From the NCBI GenBank assembly GCA_001939145.1, contig LSRX01000428.1, positions 334,288 to 398,287 on the forward strand: a stretch of 64,000 nt of DNA, written 5' to 3'. Position numbers and translations under genes: made by a program. The notes below the pieces were generated by a model. It was given only the letters and a program-made list of their open reading frames with translations. It did not search any database and was not told where the DNA came from. This DNA comes from Symbiodinium microadriaticum (lineage: Eukaryota > Sar > Dinophyceae > Suessiales > Symbiodiniaceae). This document shows positions 22,637-34,777 of this stretch, piece by piece; positions within the stretch are counted from its first letter, which is position 1; every line of letters begins with the position of its first letter.

Positions 22637-23200
22637 CTATATATATATATATACATACATATGTATATATATATATACACACACACACATACACACACAT
22701 ATATATATATATATATACACGTAATTATTTGTATGTGCACAACTCGTGTCTGGAAATACACAGATGGATGCGCCTAGGATGCGGCTATATTATATATACA
22801 TATATATATATATATACATCTATACATATATATTTATACATATATACACTCATCTGGACATATGGGTGTTTGTGTATACAGAGAGAGAGAGAGAGATAAA
22901 TAGACAGACAGACAGACAGATAGAGACAGAGAGAGATCGATAGATAGATAGATAGATAGATATAGATCGATAGATAGATAGATAGATAGATAGATCGATA
23001 GATAGATAGATAGATAGATAAGTAGATAGATAGGTAGATAGATAGATAGATAGATAGAGAGATAGCTAGATAGATGGATGGATGGATGGATAGATAGACG
23101 GCTAGCCAGCTAGCTAGATAGATAGATGGATAGATAGAGAGAGAGAGAGAGAGAGATAGATATATATATATATATGTGTGTGTGTGCGTCTGTGTGCGGG
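22637..23200. repeat. Microsatellite cluster: (TA)n, (CA)n, (GATA)n, (GA)n
   Basis: Over 500 bp of simple sequence, dominated by (GATA)n at about 22960-23100. The long Ser/Tyr/Leu-repeat frames on - are artefacts. Confidence 0.95.
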
Positions 23201-23377
23201 TGTCTGTTTGTAATAGCAGCATCTAACTGTTTATTTGTTTGCTGAGTTGTTTTGATTTTCGTAGTTCCTGTATCGAAACTTACACTAACAATAATCGACC
23301 CAGTACTGATAATAATGATGCCACTAAGAAAACTATTGATTCTAGTTATAAGGCAAAATGGCTTTAAGAGTGAATCT

Positions 23378-23583
23378 AAAGCCACGAAGCCAACAAGCCA
23401 CGATGCCAACAAGGCGGGCAGCCACGAAGCCAAGAAGCCAAGAGGCCGAGAAGACAAGAACCCACCAAGCCGACAAGCCGAGAAGCCAAGAAGGCGGGAA
23501 GCCAAGAAGCCCCGAAGCCAGGAAGCCGCGAAGCCAAGAAGCCAAAACGCAAGCCGGGCAGAACAGGAAGCCACCAAGCCCAA
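23378..23583. repeat. Degenerate 9-bp minisatellite (AAGCCAAGA)n
   Basis: Some 20 imperfect units of a 9-bp word such as GCCAAGAAG. Because the unit is a multiple of three the frames read as Lys/Arg/Pro-Ser-Gln-Glu repeats (+) or Gly-Phe-Leu repeats (-). No start or flanking coding sequence supports translation. Confidence 0.75.
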
Positions 23584-23839
23584 CAAAAATCAGCAAATTA
23601 CATCGTAAATCGTGAATATGTTTTTGATCCTCCCTAAATATGTTTGTTTTTGATCCCTCTCCCTGCTGGAAAGGCCGTAAGCTGACCACACCATGCCCGG
23701 TTTTTGCAAAGATGCCTCAAGCAGGCGCGTGTGAAAGGGACTGACAAAGATGCGACTTGAGTGTATCCTGGGCTGGCGGGCAGCCGCTGCAGTCTTGAAC
23801 GTCTGCGTCTTGTTCTTGCTGTCTCGTTTGCCTTTCAAA

Positions 23840-24521
23840 CCTCCGATGGGTGGAAGGACCTCAGCATGGCCATGGACAGCTCCTTCAACTCTTATGGAAT
23901 GTGCCTAGTACAAGTATGCGCAATCAGTCTGAACACAAATGGGGGATGGTGTCGTGGATCTCATGACTTTGCAGACTGTCTGCAGGAGCTCAGTAGCGCA
24001 CCATGCCATCATCGTGCACCTCGTCGCTATCTGCCATTCCGCCCATCTGGCACGAGGAGGCAACGGCTCCGTTTATGTTCTCTTCCGCACCTCTTCCAAG
24101 AAAACGTCTCAGCGACTCAACAACTCCCTTGGCCAGTGGCCTTGCGTCTCTCCTGGCGGATAGTTGGGAGTCCACCGCTGCGCGCCTCCTCTGGCCTCGT
24201 GGCACAGTCTGCGTCTGCCAGCTCCATCATGTGCTCTGTGCCCACTGTCCGACAGAGTAGGGACACACGGGCTGAGGCCGCGCACGCAGGGCTGCTGCTC
24301 CGACTGGGCCTGTCACAGGGATTTCACCTACCTTCCCACCTGGCCCTGGCCTTCCCATGGCGATCTGAGTCCAAAGAGCTCATGGGTCTGCTCCGGATTC
24401 TCATGCTCGGCGCTGGCCACGCTGCTCGTCGCGCTGAGGCCCGCCTGAAGTCACCCCCCGAAACAAGCCATGCCAATGCCTTTTTTTATCAGCGTCTGGC
24501 CTTGGACATGGGATCACGGCC
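23840..24521 (-). CDS. Possible 3' exons of the kinase gene (tentative)
   Basis: Downstream on the kinase strand, a frame at ~24205-23990 reads RRFLGRGAEENINGAV and SDEVHDDGMVRY before a stop, with another protein-like frame beside it (LADADCATRPEEARSGG). They could encode the poorly conserved C-terminal tail of the kinase or a separate gene. Splice links were not established. Confidence 0.3.
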
Positions 24522-24735
24522 TCACAAGGATTGTGGCTGCTCTCGGGCTACAGTGGCCTGAGTCAATGACAGCTCAGAAATCGGTCTTGGCTCAAGGCTT
24601 CGCGAGCCACCACTGGTCGACTGGAGCTGCGCGACCTCGTGTTCACAGGGGCTTCCACCATTCCACAGCTTCGTGAGAATGCTCTTCTGCCGTTGACTTG
24701 AGTCCCGAACAGCCGTGGCCATCTCCTCCCAAAAT
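24522..24735 (-). CDS. Probable C-terminal-tail exon of MOK-like kinase
   Basis: A - strand frame with protein-like composition (SSQRQKSILTKLWNGG, then SGGSRSLEPRPISELSL) ends at a stop at 24522 and lies immediately downstream of the last conserved kinase exon. The C-terminal tails of MOK kinases are not conserved, so homology cannot confirm it. A GC donor (CAG|GCCACT) inside it offers an alternative end. Confidence 0.4.
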
Positions 24736-24816
24736 TCGGAAGGACGGGAAGGAGCTCGCCAAAATTTGTGTAGGAGTCTAGGCTATCGAGCCTAAATCGA
24801 GTGCAATCATCCAGGC

Positions 24817-27800
24817 CTTCTCCGCTTCACGGAGCTCGCGGAAGTATGAGTCCTGAATGCAAAGCCCAAGGCACATCTTGCAACAAAGGTGATGTTGTGA
24901 TTGTGATCTCGTCTGCCACTAAACTTGTCATTCTTTGGCATCTGAAGCATTTTGCAAGTATCTTCGCCCCACCTTCAGCGCCTGCCTTGCCAGGATGCGC
25001 TCGTCAGGATCATACCTTCGGGCGCAGGTATGTATGTAATTGCCATGTTGGTCTTGTCTACAGGACTTGATGCGCTGACAGCCGAAAAAGGCCAACAGCT
25101 GCTGCCTCACTAGCTTTTTCATGAGCTCGACTAGCTCCGGGTCGGCATGAGGGATCAGCCGCTCGATGCCGGTGCCCTGAAAGGGTTTCAGCCGTCGGTC
25201 TCAGTCTCAACCGCAAACCTCAAGAGTGGGATTCTCAGCAAGAATCCCCACAAGCTCCCCCCCCCCCCCCGGCCTTCTTCTCGGGGAAGTTGAAATCCAT
25301 GTGGGAGGCCTGGCCGGATGCCACAGAATCTCCACAAGTTCCCCCAAACTTCCACTATGGAAATCCCTAAATCAAGGAGCTATTCTACGCAGGGTCAATC
25401 CCAAAAATTACGGCTGGGCCCACGTTGCGCCGGAACTTCCTTGCGAGAAGCTCGGCGGGAGGAGTGCCCAGCACCTCGAAACTTGTGGGAATAGGGGTAA
25501 AGTCGTATGGTGTATGTATGTATGCATAAACCCAAAATATGTGCACATACACGGCTATGCTATGCAAATATATGCGTATATTATAAACATTGCTGCTATA
25601 GTTATAGGTTTATAGCTTTATAGCTATACTTACTGGGGCTAGGGGGGACTCTGGATCACTTTGGGCCGTTCCTTCCAATCTCCAAGGTATCCTGAGAGGC
25701 CGTGGAAGAAGCGTCTCGGCCCCGGACGTTGTGGATTTTCTGAATCTGATCCTGAATGGAAGAAAAACAGGCACTTCCTCAACAACTGAATTGGATTCTC
25801 TCCGCAGTCCTGTGGCCAGTGGCGACTTGACTAAGAATCCGGCCATCTCATTTTGTCCAGGGAAGAGGGGGAACAAAGCCACGATCTCAAAACAAACGCC
25901 TCAGCTGGCTGCCCGAGGACTGCGTTGTGTGAACATGCCAGCAAAACATCAGACCCTCCGAGAAAAAAGGGAAGCTGAATGTCGGACGCCGAGACGACAA
26001 GCTTGCTTGAGGCGCCGGCAACCAGCTGCAAAAAGATCCATCTTGAAATTATAGTATCCATCCTGGCCAGCTGATTGCGAGGTTTTCGGAGCGCAGCCCC
26101 CTTCGTTGCAGCCAAAGCGCCGTCAGCAGGCATTCCGGTGCACGGTACCACCTCAGTGAGCACGGCAGTGTTGTCGTGTTGCTGCACCTGGTGACGCGAT
26201 TACGTTGGGATCTCCACCTGGTGGAGATGTACTCTGTGAACCTTGGCTGCACAACAACGCAGAGAAGTTTGCGCCTAATACCACGTCACACTTGCCGAGA
26301 GAATGCAAGCAGGTTGCGGCTGGCGAGAGTAGATGCCACGGCAACTGCCCAAGTCTGCCAGCTTGATCTCATCCTGATGCTAAGGGCTCTGATCTCTCCC
26401 GCCAAAGCCGGGGCAGGGCCAGGCTTGAATCTTGAGGCGCCGGCGTCGAGCAGCAGCAGATTTTCTGGCCTGGCCCAAGCTGCAAGCAGTACACTAAGAA
26501 TAACACCCCCAAACACATTTACTATTTTACACCCCAGTAATATTCCAAGGAGCCGTAAAAGCACCCACCAACAGCCAAGACTCAAACACGTATGTAAGGG
26601 TAAACCGTCCCTTACCTGTCGATTCAAGCAGGCCGTGAACACTTCACATCTCGATGAAAAATGCCGTTTCGATGCATGTGGTCCAATGCCTGGCAGAAGA
26701 GCCGCAATCACTTTGCACTCTCCGTCCGGCGCTCTGCAGTAGATGTGGTGTGCCTTCAGCATCTCGTACATGTAGTGTTTTACCTGACTCCGCGATCGAT
26801 CTCGTACAGGGTAGCTACATTAGTAAGTTACGTGTGCAACACAATCCATTGGGGTTCTTGCCTTTTGTTCTGGCAAATAATGCCTTCGACCTTTGATGGC
26901 TTCATAGAGGTTCATGTCCTCGGAGGCATTTGTGTTGTGCATCAGTGTGCTAACCCTCTTCTGACTCAGGTCCAAGCCATGAGCTCGAAGACTAGGGCGA
27001 GCCTTCCTGTCGGCTCGTCGTAAAGGACCTTCAGCTGCGGATCCGGGATCCAGCTTGACCCCAAGTTGCATCACGTCCTTTTTCCTTTCCAACCCCAGCC
27101 GTCCATTTCGGCGCCGCACTAGAGATACTCGTGGCGTGAAACGGTATCAGGAGCCCTGGCCTTAAGTGCACCGGGCATCTCTAGGCGAGTCTTGCGCAAG
27201 CGCCGCGCAACGTCCCCGTTCCTCCCCCCGTTAAATCTGTCAATTCCAAATGTGGAACATGGAGGAAGTCAGCTTTACCTTTGGCAAGCCTTCCTCCTTT
27301 GACCACGGAAGTCTCAGCACCTCCCCCTACCTGCTACCGAATTCGCTGCACGGAGCATGGGCTAGAGCTGCAGCAAAGGTGTCAAAGTTCCCATGACCAC
27401 CACCTCGCTCCGGGGTGAAGCTAGACTCCAACAAAATTGCAGCGTCGCTCTTGGCTGCCGGCGGATAAAACAATGGAGACCAGGGACCAAGGCACCTGCA
27501 CCCGAAAAAAAAAGAGGATTGCTAGCTTTCAAGCGAAAGCCTCAGCCCCACCTCGTGGCTCTCGGTGTCCTGTCCTACTTTGGGCAGGATCGGCTCCTCA
27601 CACAGATAAGAGTGCCGGATTTTGGCTCTGCACAGCTCCAGGGAAAACCTTTGCATTCGTTGCTGCCGACAGTTGCCAGCACCACGATTCCAACAAACTG
27701 CCGAAAAAGTACGGTATAACATTGGCGGTTCACACTATGTGCAAGCTCATCTTGGAACAGCATGGGACGGCGTCTGACCGTTCTTGTGGCTTTCTGCTTG

Positions 27801-30800
27801 TCTGCCCCGTGCACCCCCCCCGTCCTGCTCCGACTTGGCCGGGCCTGGAGACTTCATTGCTACGCAATTTCTGACGCACAGCAGAAAGCTCATGTTAGAT
27901 CCGGACACGTTTTGGCACGGCTCAGTTTTTTTCACATTGCGGACCGAAGATACTGTGACGAGCGAGGATTTACTTGGGCCCGCACTGCTGTCAGTGAGGT
28001 ACCAGCACACGCCCGTACATACCAGGATTAGTCCAAGAACCATGTACTCATTGAGCACCTGGGAGTTTCTCACAATCAGCATTTCTTCTCTTCCCTGCCC
28101 TTGCTTCCGGTTGAACTCTGGGTCCTGGACAGCTCCAGTCATCAAAGATGCGATGACCACAACGAAAACGTGCCTCAGATGCGGAAAACTTCGGAAAAAT
28201 CAAAATATGCCCACCTTCAACTGGGGAAGTCTGTGAATTTAAATGATGCAGCTGCAGCATGCCGTGTGCGCGACAAATGTACCCCATATATTCACTCCGT
28301 CCCATTCCAAAGCTTTGTTGTTGGCGCATTTCGCTGTTTCTTGCGAATTGGATGACGAGGGTGGCGATGAGGCATGTGGCGGCTGTCGCGATGAATTATA
28401 CGGTTGTTTGCCCTGGCTGTCTATTTGGCTGGGGGAGGGGTTGGTCTTTGCTTGCGGCAAGAAGGTACTGTTTCCTGTAATGGTAAAGGCGGCAATTGTG
28501 GAAACAAGCAAGCAGTAGCAGCAGTAGCAGGCAGTAGCTGTAGATAGGCAGGTAGATAGCCAGCCAGCTAGCTCGGCAGCCGGGCAAGTAGATAGGCAGG
28601 TAGATACGTAGATGGGTACATCTGATAACATTTAGATAAGTAGATAGGTAGATAGATGAATCGGCAGGCAAACTCATGAAATCCCTGTGCAGTGCTTCCG
28701 ATGAACCGCAAGCCAGTCAAACCACCTCACGATTCGCCCCTCAACACGCAATCTCTGCCCAAGCAACTTTAGAGCCACAAGCAGCGCATGCGTCTCAACC
28801 AGGAAGCAATTCCTCAGTTGCTCTGGTGGTTTCGTGTTGCTAAGGCATGCATTCATCTGGCACTTCCTACCTTCGTCGAGTTTCCGTGTGTCACTCCAGT
28901 CAACGGGTCCATAGGATGCAGCTCACTCTTATCAAGGCTCTTGAGCTCGAATCTTGTGTCTCACACGCTGTTATTGAATCAGACTCAGCGTAGGGAACAT
29001 GCAAGTGGACGAGAAAACGCACACCTCGAACCAAAGCCTGCAAAGCCAAAGTCGCGTGCAATAGTGCCGCCCCAGTTGCAAAAGAAGCAGAGAGGAGCTC
29101 TGATACAAGAAGTAAGTCAATGCTGCCTCCGCACCACTCAACATGCGAGCACATCGAACATGTCACTACAAACAGCACGAATCCCAAATGCGCTGCTGCA
29201 TGCCACGTCTACTTGTGCCCGGGTGCCGTGAACCATGCACCGGGCCGGTGGCACAGGTGCATGATTAAGCTGGTGGCGGCTTCGTGGTTCGGCAGCATTC
29301 GTCCCAGAAGCAACCACAGGACGAGGAGCACCTTGCAGTGTCACAGGAAGAGCGTTTCGGGCGTCAAGCTGTCCAGAATAGCTGAACAAACGTGCCAAAA
29401 AGCGCCAGGAGTTTGATGCCCAGGAGCAGTTCCAGACTGTGTTGCCGATACGGTGAGTTTCCCAAACGCCTTTCAAAAGCGGCGAATGCAGGGTGAGAGT
29501 CCTAGGCACTTTGGTAAGGGACCCCCCGCCTGGAGCGGGTGGTTGCTCTCGAAGACCAAGGCCTGACGACGGGGCTCAGAGCAGGTTGCTGAGTTGCTGT
29601 TGCGTCAAGCTCTGAGTCCCATCGGCAAACCACCTGAGCAGCGGACCCTCTTCGCCACACAGGCTCGGCAGGAGAAGCCGATGTTGGCCAGCATCCCCAT
29701 GCACATCGCAACGTAGGCGCTGCCACTCTGCACCCTCAAATGCGGGACGGGGATATGAGATGGAGCAGCGCGGGGCAGTCATGCACAATCCCGGAATGGT
29801 TTTGCTGCCGACAAGACTCACGCTGGAGCCGCCATGAGCGGCCCATGCCGTTATCATAATGCCGCTGCAGGCCTGACTGAGCTGTGCAGGAAAGCATCAT
29901 GGCTTCAGTGCCGAGCTGCAGAAGGCAGCCAGAAACGTCTCACGGCTCTTCCCCGGGGCTGAAGCGGAAGACGCTATGACAATCTTGCGATCTTGCTGCC
30001 GAGTCGCAACAACGATTGCCAGAAACAGCTGAGGCTGGAAGCTCTGTCGCAGCACCGGTATCGCAAGCAGCGCGGTGCTAAGAGGCTCTATGGCCTTCAC
30101 CACGAACACGATGCCTCGAAAGCATGTTGAAATCATGTGCGAAACGTCTTGCGAGGAGCTGCAGGAAAGAGGCGCGTTTACCTTCGTTAGATGCTCTATT
30201 GTATGTCCTCCGAAGTGCTCGGCGCGTCGAGAGCCAGTGCCGCCACGGTGAAAAGCTGACCATAAAAATACCTCGGACCACTTCTGAGAGGGAGCGCAAG
30301 ACAGCAGCTCCGAGCTGCAATCCAGGCCCTGCCGAGGTGCGCAGACCCAGCAAGCTGCCAAGTGCCGAAGCTCATACCTCTGCAGCTCTGGGCTTCCAAC
30401 TTGCGACTGGCAGAAGGGATCTATTGATGCTCCCATTCCTTCACATCAAACACGCTGAACCGTAAGATTTCGGATGCAAGTCCCGCTGCTCCCTTGCTCG
30501 CAGTTCACAAGGCCCCCAGATACTGCTCGCTGACTCAAAGAGGGGGAAAGGAGAGGCTCTCTCTGGCTGCAGGATCTTTTCGGCACGGCTATAAATAGTT
30601 TGTAATCTTCAGAATTATGAACTCATTCTCATTCATAGCATGAATAATATGGGGCTTAAGAGGCCATGCAGGCCAGGCATTTGCATGACAAACCAGAAGC
30701 CAGGGCCAGCATCCGAGCTTTGGCTGGAACGTTCTGCCGTGGGTAGACTCTTCTCAAAAGGGTTGAGGTTTTGATGTCGGCGCATGAGGGCTGATTCATT

Positions 30801-33159
30801 GTGCACGACTATGCAGTGACATTGACTAGACTAGCAGCAACTAGCATCCAGGCCCAGCGCGCAAAAAGCCTGAACTGCCGACCTCTGCCAGTTCCCAGCG
30901 AAGCGAAGTCAAAACTTGATCCTGCCATGTTGCCGCTTTTGGAGCGCGTGAAGGTTCCTTCACAGGGAGCATCGATCATTCCGCATCATATCAGATGGAC
31001 CAGAATGGAAACAAAGCACCCTGTTAACCGTTCCTGCCCGCAAAGAACTGTCAATTTGTGCTCCAGAGCCGTACGCAGTTTTGACACCTTGGCACGCCTT
31101 TCGGACAAGCTCGAAAAGCCCAGCCAAAAAACAACACGCCCAAGGCTGGACGATGTACAAAGGTGCACGGAGCGGGTTTCGTACCACTGCTGGTGCCCGG
31201 CCTTCAAAGATGTTGAGCCCTGCAAGCCATGCGAAGATCTGCACCAAGAAATAGGTCAATGCCTGCTTGCCACAGGCTGGAAGCTGCTCAGACGTCCTTA
31301 TGATTTTCTTGAGCCGGCCTGGGGGACGAAAGTCAGCCATATGCTCGTGGAGGGATAGACCAGCGCTGCGCCAAGCTCTGCCAAAATGTCCTGGCAAAGG
31401 CAGCCTAGAGCCGAGAGCATACTGCAACATAAAACACGCCCCCCGCGTTTCAAAAGGACTCGGGGGGGCTCTGGGGGTTGTTCTGTTGTTTCTCTTTCAT
31501 TAAGACCCTCAAGGCGCCATGTAGGTCTCTTGTAGTTGAGATTCTGAAGCACTCAGCCCGAAACAGAGCGCTAGCCTGAAGGAATTGGAAACGGAAAGTT
31601 GGCTCAAACATGTATCCCAAACATACCACTAAACTTTATCACTAAACTACCCCGACAATTCCGACAACAGCTTCTTTACAGGAATGTGTGTGTGTGTGTG
31701 AATATGATACATGTCTTGTCTCAACGTTATGTGACAGGTCATCGTCAGAACGGTATCAAGGCGAGATTCCTTGGTCACCGCAGCCCAGACCGCGCTGGTC
31801 CAGTACCAAACCGCGGAAAGCAGGAGAATCCTTGGTTTGTCTTGTAATTGTCGATAATCGCCGCTACACTGCTACACCCCATTCCACCCATACACAATGG
31901 CAGTCGTGACGATACCCCGAGTCAAGCGCCCGAAGTTCCCCGGTTTGGGCTTGCGTATCTCTCTGTCTCTGCCTGAACAAGTGGAAAAGCCAAGCCCAGC
32001 CCATCAACTTGGACAAGCGGCACAACAGTACTGCCCTTCGGGCGAAGGACATCCCGAAGGGCTAGAGCGATAACCTGATGTCACCAGCTGCTTAGCACAG
32101 GCTCGGGCATCCTGGTGAATCTTCCGATCAAGCAAGAGTCTCCAAGCTACAAGTAGGTTCTATTCAACCAAACTGACAAGTACCGTGATGGAGCACACGA
32201 CGGCCAGGACGGACCCTAGCTGCAAGCTAGGAGCAAGAAAGGAAGCGGCTAGGCCAACTCCTGTTCGGATTGAAATGGCCTGAGTTCCAAAACATCTTGA
32301 CAAGAGTGCTGGGAGTCTGGGAGTCTACTCTGGTTTAAGCCGCGCGGCCATTCTCTGTATCGATGCCCTCTGGACGAAGGCAGAAGCTACGTAGTATAAA
32401 TAGAGCGTGAATGCATGTTCGCTTGAGCCTCGCAGCCGCGGCGGCTTGTCAAGGACGGCTGCATGGTAAAGCCGCTAGAGTATTCCTGCGTTAACAAACG
32501 GTTGCAATGGCTGTCATTGCCATTCCGGCCTCGTGAAGCTTAATGATGTTGGGGTGTCCAGCTAACCTGCGTAGTGCCTCTGAAGGCGGGTCGAGGAAGT
32601 CAAGGGCGTGCGTGTTGGAAGCTACAAGACATGGGCGGTACGAAACATGCTGAAGAAGCGATGACAATCTGACTGGTCGTGTTGGCCGATCAAGGCTGCC
32701 AGCGGGCCTGGATTTCTCGCAAGTTGTTAACTTGGTCTATGCTGTCGAAATGGTTCTTCATGCCTCAGCCGTGGCAATCTGTAAGACTGTGCTGACAACT
32801 GATGCATCAAACGAATAGCTTGCGTGCATTTACACTCGTTTCCAGCTCATGCTTCATTCGAGACTGTTCGAGGCGGTTGTGCTAGATGCATGCAGATTTC
32901 CCTATGAATACCGCGCAAAACCGCACCTTTGCAGCCATGTCACATTTGATTGCTACATGCTTCCCCGACTTGATGGACTGCGCCTGGCCGTGGTAATAAT
33001 CACGATGTGCTGGGCATTCTGAAAAAGCCAGCCGTGCCTTCAGCACCTCTGAGAAGGTGCCCTCGCCCTTCTTGGAAATCAGCCTAGGTAAGCCAAACGG
33101 GCTTTGAAAGTCAGCTAGCGATCACATGGCAGTTAAGCACCGCACCGGTACTTGTGCAT
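24817..33159 (-). CDS. MOK: MOK/LF4-type (RCK family) Ser/Thr protein kinase, 21 exons
   Basis: A 295-codon kinase domain rebuilt from exons (5' to 3'): 33159-33146, 33083-33038, 32983-32944, 32763-32708, 32577-32530, 27028-26978, 26918-26862, 26783-26754, 26689-26643, 26469-26445, 26373-26318, 26241-26218, 26151-26121, 26062-26020, 25899-25844, 25751-25728, 25474-25424, 25309-25274, 25176-25106, 25015-24973, 24852-24817. All phases agree. Motifs: MHKYRLISKKGEGTFSEV (1-18), VAIK Lys33, LREIQ Glu50, VFELMDMNLYE (81-91), HRDVKPEN (126-133), DLG instead of DFG (145-147), TEY activation loop (159-161), RAPE (168-171), KMDLFAAGC (182-190), FPLFPGQNE (199-207), YDPDER (270-275). TEY and the overall match to MOK decide the family. 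The relative LF4 limits flagellar length in algae. Odd: DLG, and Phe for the usual Trp at 186. Twenty of 20 acceptors are AG|G; 13 of 20 donors are GC. Confidence 0.9.
27029..32529 (-). other. Fifth intron of the kinase gene (5.5 kb)
   Basis: Donor GAG|GCCGGA at 32529, acceptor GAAG|GTC at 27029. The flanking exons encode NIIKLHE and VLYDEPTGRLAL, which join without a missing or extra residue compared with MOK kinases. All other introns of the gene are 54-253 nt. It contains exons of a transporter-like gene on the same strand. Confidence 0.75.
27747..30114 (-). CDS. Triose-phosphate-translocator-like (DMT superfamily) transporter, partial
   Basis: Three - strand segments fit one transporter. 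Exon 30114-30014 (AG|GC...ATC|GTTGTT) reads FVVKAIEPLSTALLAIPV, matching the VKALEP loop and following helix of TPT-type transporters. Exon ~29733-29634 reads AYVAMCMGMLANIGFSCRAC then VAKRV, like the AMxSNxxFxxRxxxxKK segment of the same family, ending at a GT donor. Frame 28160-27747 contains a hydrophobic helix (YMVLGLILVCTGVCWYL) and a polar tail (SSAGPSKSSLVTVSSVRNVK), as expected at the C-terminus. Such proteins exchange phosphorylated sugars, PEP or nucleotide sugars across plastid or Golgi membranes. The N-terminal half and two linking exons were not found (candidate hydrophobic frames lie at 30.9-31.4 kb). The gene sits wholly inside the kinase's fifth intron. Confidence 0.5.
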
Positions 33160-33400
33160 GGTAGCAAGGAGGTGTCTCCTTCAGAGAGAATGCCTCCCAT
33201 CGGCTCGGCCGCAAACGTGCCACACTCAACGTGCAAAAACATGACAGTTCTTGTGCCTTCCTTGCTTGGGCGTTAACCTCAGAACAAGCTAGCAAATCAC
33301 AGCTAGTCGTGTAGCAGCCCATCAGTCGGAGCTGGATTTAAGCGAGGGATCGATCTAGGACACCACAATGTGCTCGATCTCTGCTACCACCGCATACCGA

Positions 33401-34777
33401 TCATCCAAATCCTGAAACCTTAAGACGTTGAAGCCCAGCACTCATCCGCCCCACGCCTGAACCGCTCAGAACCCAAAGTTCAACCCCCCAGGCCGAAAGA
33501 GAAATCTGAGCAGCGGGCAACGCATGCGGGCAGCAACCAGTCCCGCCTCTCTGCCCCGCATGGACAAAGGGGGGGCAAATGACCCTTGAAAGAGCCAGAA
33601 CAGCGACGCCACAGGCTTGTGGACGGATGAGTCCCTGACGATGTTGCAGCTGCGTCACTACAACCGGGGCTTCAGGCTTCCTTTGGAGAAAAAGCAGTCC
33701 CTCTGCGAAGCGGCATGAACCTGATCTTGCATCCCAAACCCAGCTTTCACTCAACTCTTTCAAGAACAAGGATACATGTCACAAGTCGTTGCACTTCAAA
33801 ATGAAAAATGTTGAAATGTTTTGATAGGCTGCTCCGCACTGTTCTGGCCAACGGACACTTAAAGAAGAACCTTGGCAATTACAGTGTTGGGCAGGACAGC
33901 TCCCTGCCCACATTCGTTCTCCATGAGGCTTTTTCGAGTCGCAGTGCCCGGGCAAACTTCTTTGGTCTGGCTCCGTGCAGCTGACAATGTCACCTCCAGG
34001 CCACAAGCAAAGCGCTGTCGGATGGCTTCCAAACACTTCTGGTACTACGGACACATCCATGGGGGCGTGCCTGGAATCTGCGGCAGCTTCGCGGAAGGCC
34101 CACGCAGGGACTGCAAGCCTGCGGTTGTCCATGTCCATGGGCTGCCGCATTGCAAGTGACAAGTGTCTGTCTAATGAGCGCATGGCCGTCGGAGATTTCT
34201 TGACATCCGGGAAAGCCGGAATCTGCCTGGGACAAAGAGGGCTCACTAGCCATGCACTGCCAGGATGCCTAGTCTGCAAGTCCGCAACTCGAAATACATC
34301 CCATACCCACGCAGCACCGAGTGAGCTCGCCTCTTTTCGGAAGGCGAATGCCACGTACAAGCCAGAAGCTTCTCGTTGTTCGGAAGCCTGCGCTCTGCAC
34401 GGGCAAATGTTGTGTGAAGACACTGATGTTCGAAACGATCCGAGCAGTGATGCCACCATGAAGGTGTGCACAGAACGACTCTGGATGGCCTCATCGGTAT
34501 CCAAAGCCATACCACCTGCAAGCTCGGATCTCGAGATACCCAACACTCGACCAACTCATGCACAGCCCACTCACCCAACTGACTTCCTTCTGCCAGCCTT
34601 CAAAGGCGTAGATGCGCCGCAAACGGCCCAGTTCTGCCTGCGCTCGAAAAGCGCGATGTGCTGCACCCGATACATGCCGTGCGGAGCCTTCATGTTGTCC
34701 GTATCCACGAAATCTGTCAGCGGCGTCGGCCCCAAGCACAGGTGCAAGCCCTGATGGCAGGTCTGCTGGTATCTCAC
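33401..34777 (-). CDS. Coding-like exons of an unrecognised gene
   Basis: Exon ~34777-34577 reads LTDFVDTDNMKAPHGMYRV then FERRQNWAVCGA and ends at a consensus donor GTGAGT. A longer frame to 33779 reads GLYVAFAFRKEASSLGAAWV and PTAMRSLDRHLSLAMRQPMD. A third frame covers 33769-33401. I recognise no domain. The order and strand fit one gene, but joins were not proven. The + strand frame over 33975-34754 is probably its shadow. Confidence 0.4.

Noticed and set aside
22785..23222. Ser/Ile/Tyr/Leu-rich 145-codon frame on -
   Set aside because: Translation of (GATA)n and (TA)n microsatellites.
24587..24596. TTGGCTCAAG, the 3' end of the dinoflagellate spliced leader, as a possible SL relic of retroposition
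   Set aside because: Only 10 bases match and the preceding leader bases do not. It lies in the tail region of the kinase gene. A second 10-base match at 52251-52260 on - is likewise not followed by a gene start.
33975..34754. A 259-codon + strand ORF
   Set aside because: The - strand in the same place carries more protein-like frames with a consensus GTGAGT donor, so the + frame is read as its shadow.
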